DNA from: Mesorhizobium australicum WSM2073
GTDB taxonomy: Bacteria > Pseudomonadota > Alphaproteobacteria > Rhizobiales > Rhizobiaceae
NCBI RefSeq assembly: GCF_000230995.2
Contig: NC_019973.1
Span: forward strand, 4,416,001-4,480,000
DNA length: 64,000 bases
Reading direction: 5' to 3'
In this document: in pieces, positions 62,597 to 64,000 of the stretch
How the letters are laid out: each line of letters opens with the position of its first letter
Position numbering within the stretch: the stretch's first letter is position 1
Translations under genes and position numbers: made by a program
Notes under the pieces: generated by a model
Told to the model about the DNA's origin: nothing
Databases searched by the model: none
The model's input: the letters and a program-made list of their open reading frames with translations, nothing else

Positions 62597-62620
62597 TTTC
62601 TCCCCGTGAACGGGGAGAAA
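62597..62620. repeat. TTTCTCCCCG palindrome (copy 1 after the GST gene)
   Basis: Perfect 10-bp inverted repeat TTTCTCCCCG TGAA CGGGGAGAAA. Confidence 0.85.
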
Positions 62621-62689
62621 GAGGCTGGTCGCGTTATCGGCGCTCTTCTGCAACGAGGGCGATTGGCGAAGGGCGCGACGAAAGCGCCC

Positions 62690-62712
62690 TTCTCCCCGTT
62701 CTACGGGGAGAA
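62690..62712. repeat. TTCTCCCCGT palindrome (copy 2)
   Basis: Perfect 10-bp inverted repeat TTCTCCCCGT TCT ACGGGGAGAA, 70 bases from copy 1. Same family as 37779. Confidence 0.85.
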
Positions 62713-62783
62713 AATGGCGGCAGCCAGATGAGGGGCAGCGCTGCCCCAAGAGAAAGGATCCCGCCTGGCCCCACGCATGGTAG

Positions 62784-64000
62784 CTACGCTGCTTCGAGCG
62801 CCGCCCTCACTGCCGCGATCGCATCATCGGCCTTCGACGCATCCGGGCCGCCGGCCTGCGCCATGTCGGGGCGGCCGCCGCCGCCCTGCCCGCCCAATGC
62901 TGCGGAGGCCACGCGAACAAGGTCGACGGCGCTGAAACGGCCGACGAGATCATCGGTGACAGCGACCACGACGCTCGCCTTGTTGTCCTCAGCCGTGCCA
63001 ACGAACACGACGACGCCAGAGCCCAACGAAGTCTTGCCCGCATCGGCCAGCGGCTTCAAGTCCTTCGGCGAGACACCTGACACCGCCTTGCCGAGAAAGC
63101 CGACGCCAGCGACGATCTCGTTGGCGGCAGGAGCATCGGCAGGCGACCCGCCGCCCAGCGCCAATTTCTTGCGCGCTTCGGCCAGATCCTTCTCGAGCTT
63201 CTTGCGCTCTTCGAGCAGCGCTTCGACGCGCGCTGGCACATCTGCGGGCGAAATCTTAAGCGTTGCCGCCGTGGTCTTCAGGCGTCGGTCCTGCTCATCG
63301 AGATGCCTGCGCGCGGCCTCGCCGGTCAACGCCTCGATGCGGCGCACGCCGGCGGCGACAGCACCATCCGAGACGATGCGCACCAGGCCGATATCGCCGG
63401 TCGCCTTGACATGCGTGCCGCCGCAGAGCTCGACCGAATAAGGGCGGTTGGCCTTGGCGCCATGCAGGCCCGTGCCCATCGACACGACGCGCACCTCATC
63501 GCCGTATTTCTCGCCGAACAGCGCCATCGCGCCCTCGGCAATGGCGTCATCGACCGACATCAGGCGCGTGGTCACCGGGCCGTTCTGCACGACGATCTCG
63601 TTGGCCATGCGCTCGACCTCTTCGAGCTCCTGCGCGGAGATCGGCTTGTTGTGCGAGATGTCGAAGCGCAGACGCTCGGGTGCGACCAGCGAACCCTTCT
63701 GCGCGACATGGGTGCCCAGCACCTCGCGCAACGCCTCGTGGATCAGGTGCGTCGCCGAGTGGTTGGCGCGCAGCCGGGAGCGCCTGGCATGATCGACCTT
63801 AAGTTCGACCGCGGCACCCGGCCTGACCGTGCCGGCGACCACCTTGCCGAGATGCACGAAGAGGCCATCGGCCTTCTTCTGCGTGTCGGAAATCTCGATC
63901 GAGAAGCCCTCGCCCGAGATTATGCCGGTGTCACCCATCTGGCCGCCGGACTCGCCGTAGAACGGCGTCTGGTTGACGACCACGGCGACCGCATCGCCCT
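62784..64000 (-). CDS. alaS: Alanyl-tRNA synthetase, C-terminal part (5' end outside window)
   Basis: About 405 codons, open to the window edge, so the N-terminal aminoacylation domain is missing. Seen: the editing domain ('[17 protein letters not shown]' with the zinc His pair, '[20 protein letters not shown]'), a coiled-coil linker ('[20 protein letters not shown]') and the C-terminal DHHA1-like domain ending '[12 protein letters not shown]'. Charges tRNA-Ala and clears mischarged Ser or Gly. Convergent with the GST gene. Confidence 0.96.
   Translation of the reverse strand, partial: GDAVAVVVNQTPFYGESGGQMGDTGIISGEGFSIEISDTQKKADGLFVHLGKVVAGTVRPGAAVELKVDHARRSRLRANHSATHLIHEALREVLGTHVAQKGSLVAPERLRFDISHNKPISAQELEEVERMANEIVVQNGPVTTRLMSVDDAIAEGAMALFGEKYGDEVRVVSMGTGLHGAKANRPYSVELCGGTHVKATGDIGLVRIVSDGAVAAGVRRIEALTGEAARRHLDEQDRRLKTTAATLKISPADVPARVEALLEERKKLEKDLAEARKKLALGGGSPADAPAANEIVAGVGFLGKAVSGVSPKDLKPLADAGKTSLGSGVVVFVGTAEDNKASVVVAVTDDLVGRFSAVDLVRVASAALGGQGGGGRPDMAQAGGPDASKADDAIAAVRAALEAA

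Noticed and set aside
60489..62597. 702-codon minus-strand open frame
   Set aside because: Antisense to icd and a GST gene with clear motifs; no protein-like composition.

Overview
The window is high-GC chromosomal DNA from an alphaproteobacterium of the Hyphomicrobiales, most like Mesorhizobium (inference from gene content). The markers are a B12-dependent ribonucleotide reductase, a BTLCP cysteine proteinase homologue, the DUF1476 ATPase-inhibitor subunit, DUF1127-type small proteins, a purC-purS-purQ cluster with purL nearby, a bolA-grxD pair, and an intergenic repeat of a type common in rhizobial genomes. No tRNA, rRNA, CRISPR array, transposase, integrase or prophage gene was seen. Most of the window is ordinary chromosome with scattered accessory patches.

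Layout. 1-6.5 kb: the 3' end of nrdJ, an AT-richer orphan gene (1910-2563), a frameshifted hicB antitoxin remnant, and small exported proteins of unknown function. 6.5-15.1 kb: cell-envelope genes (GH25 lysozyme lipoprotein, DedA protein, DUF2233 protein, BTLCP proteinase, undecaprenyl-diphosphatase) and single-gene enzymes (GFA family, 2OG-Fe(II) dioxygenase, alpha/beta hydrolase, AHSA1 protein, short ParB-domain protein). 15.3-23.2 kb: a compact five-gene operon (dimethylformamidase-like protein, class III aminotransferase, BKACE enzyme, GNAT acetyltransferase, acetylpolyamine-deacetylase-like protein), facing a class V aminotransferase and an aldo/keto reductase. This looks like an uncharacterised amine or amino-acid catabolic locus. 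23.3-27 kb: unknown-function genes and a small DUF1127-like gene with a structured upstream region. 27-32.5 kb: a tightly overlapping minus-strand operon of maturation factors for a molybdenum hydroxylase (flavin reductase, MoxR ATPase, CoxE-type VWA protein, split XdhC, MoeA/MocA-like fusion), with no hydroxylase structural gene in the window.

32.6-48 kb: a substrate-binding protein coupled to a P1-family peptidase, small stress or envelope proteins, purB, a two-domain VOC protein, an RBBP9-type hydrolase, an AT-richer acyltransferase-3 gene, a HpcH/HpaI aldolase, DUF1476, purC-purS-(coiled-coil ORF)-purQ, a GST-lipoprotein-membrane protein run, and a MocR regulator divergent from a DUF1127 gene. 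48-64 kb: housekeeping genes purL, bolA, grxD, ttcA, rpsD, an RNB ribonuclease, murI, a TrmH/SpoU methyltransferase, icd, a GST and the 3' part of alaS, mixed with an MFS exporter, an inositol-phosphatase-family protein and small secreted proteins.

Working together. purB, purC, purS, purQ and purL cover five protein components of de novo IMP/AMP synthesis. The 27-32.5 kb operon would assemble and insert a cytidylylated molybdenum cofactor into a hydroxylase encoded elsewhere. In the 15.3-20.8 kb operon, an aminotransferase can make a beta-keto acid that the BKACE enzyme cleaves with acetyl-CoA, while an acetyltransferase and a deacetylase-like enzyme could protect and deprotect an amine; this scheme is inference. 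All coordinates and motifs were read by eye; family names rest on motif recognition, not on searches.
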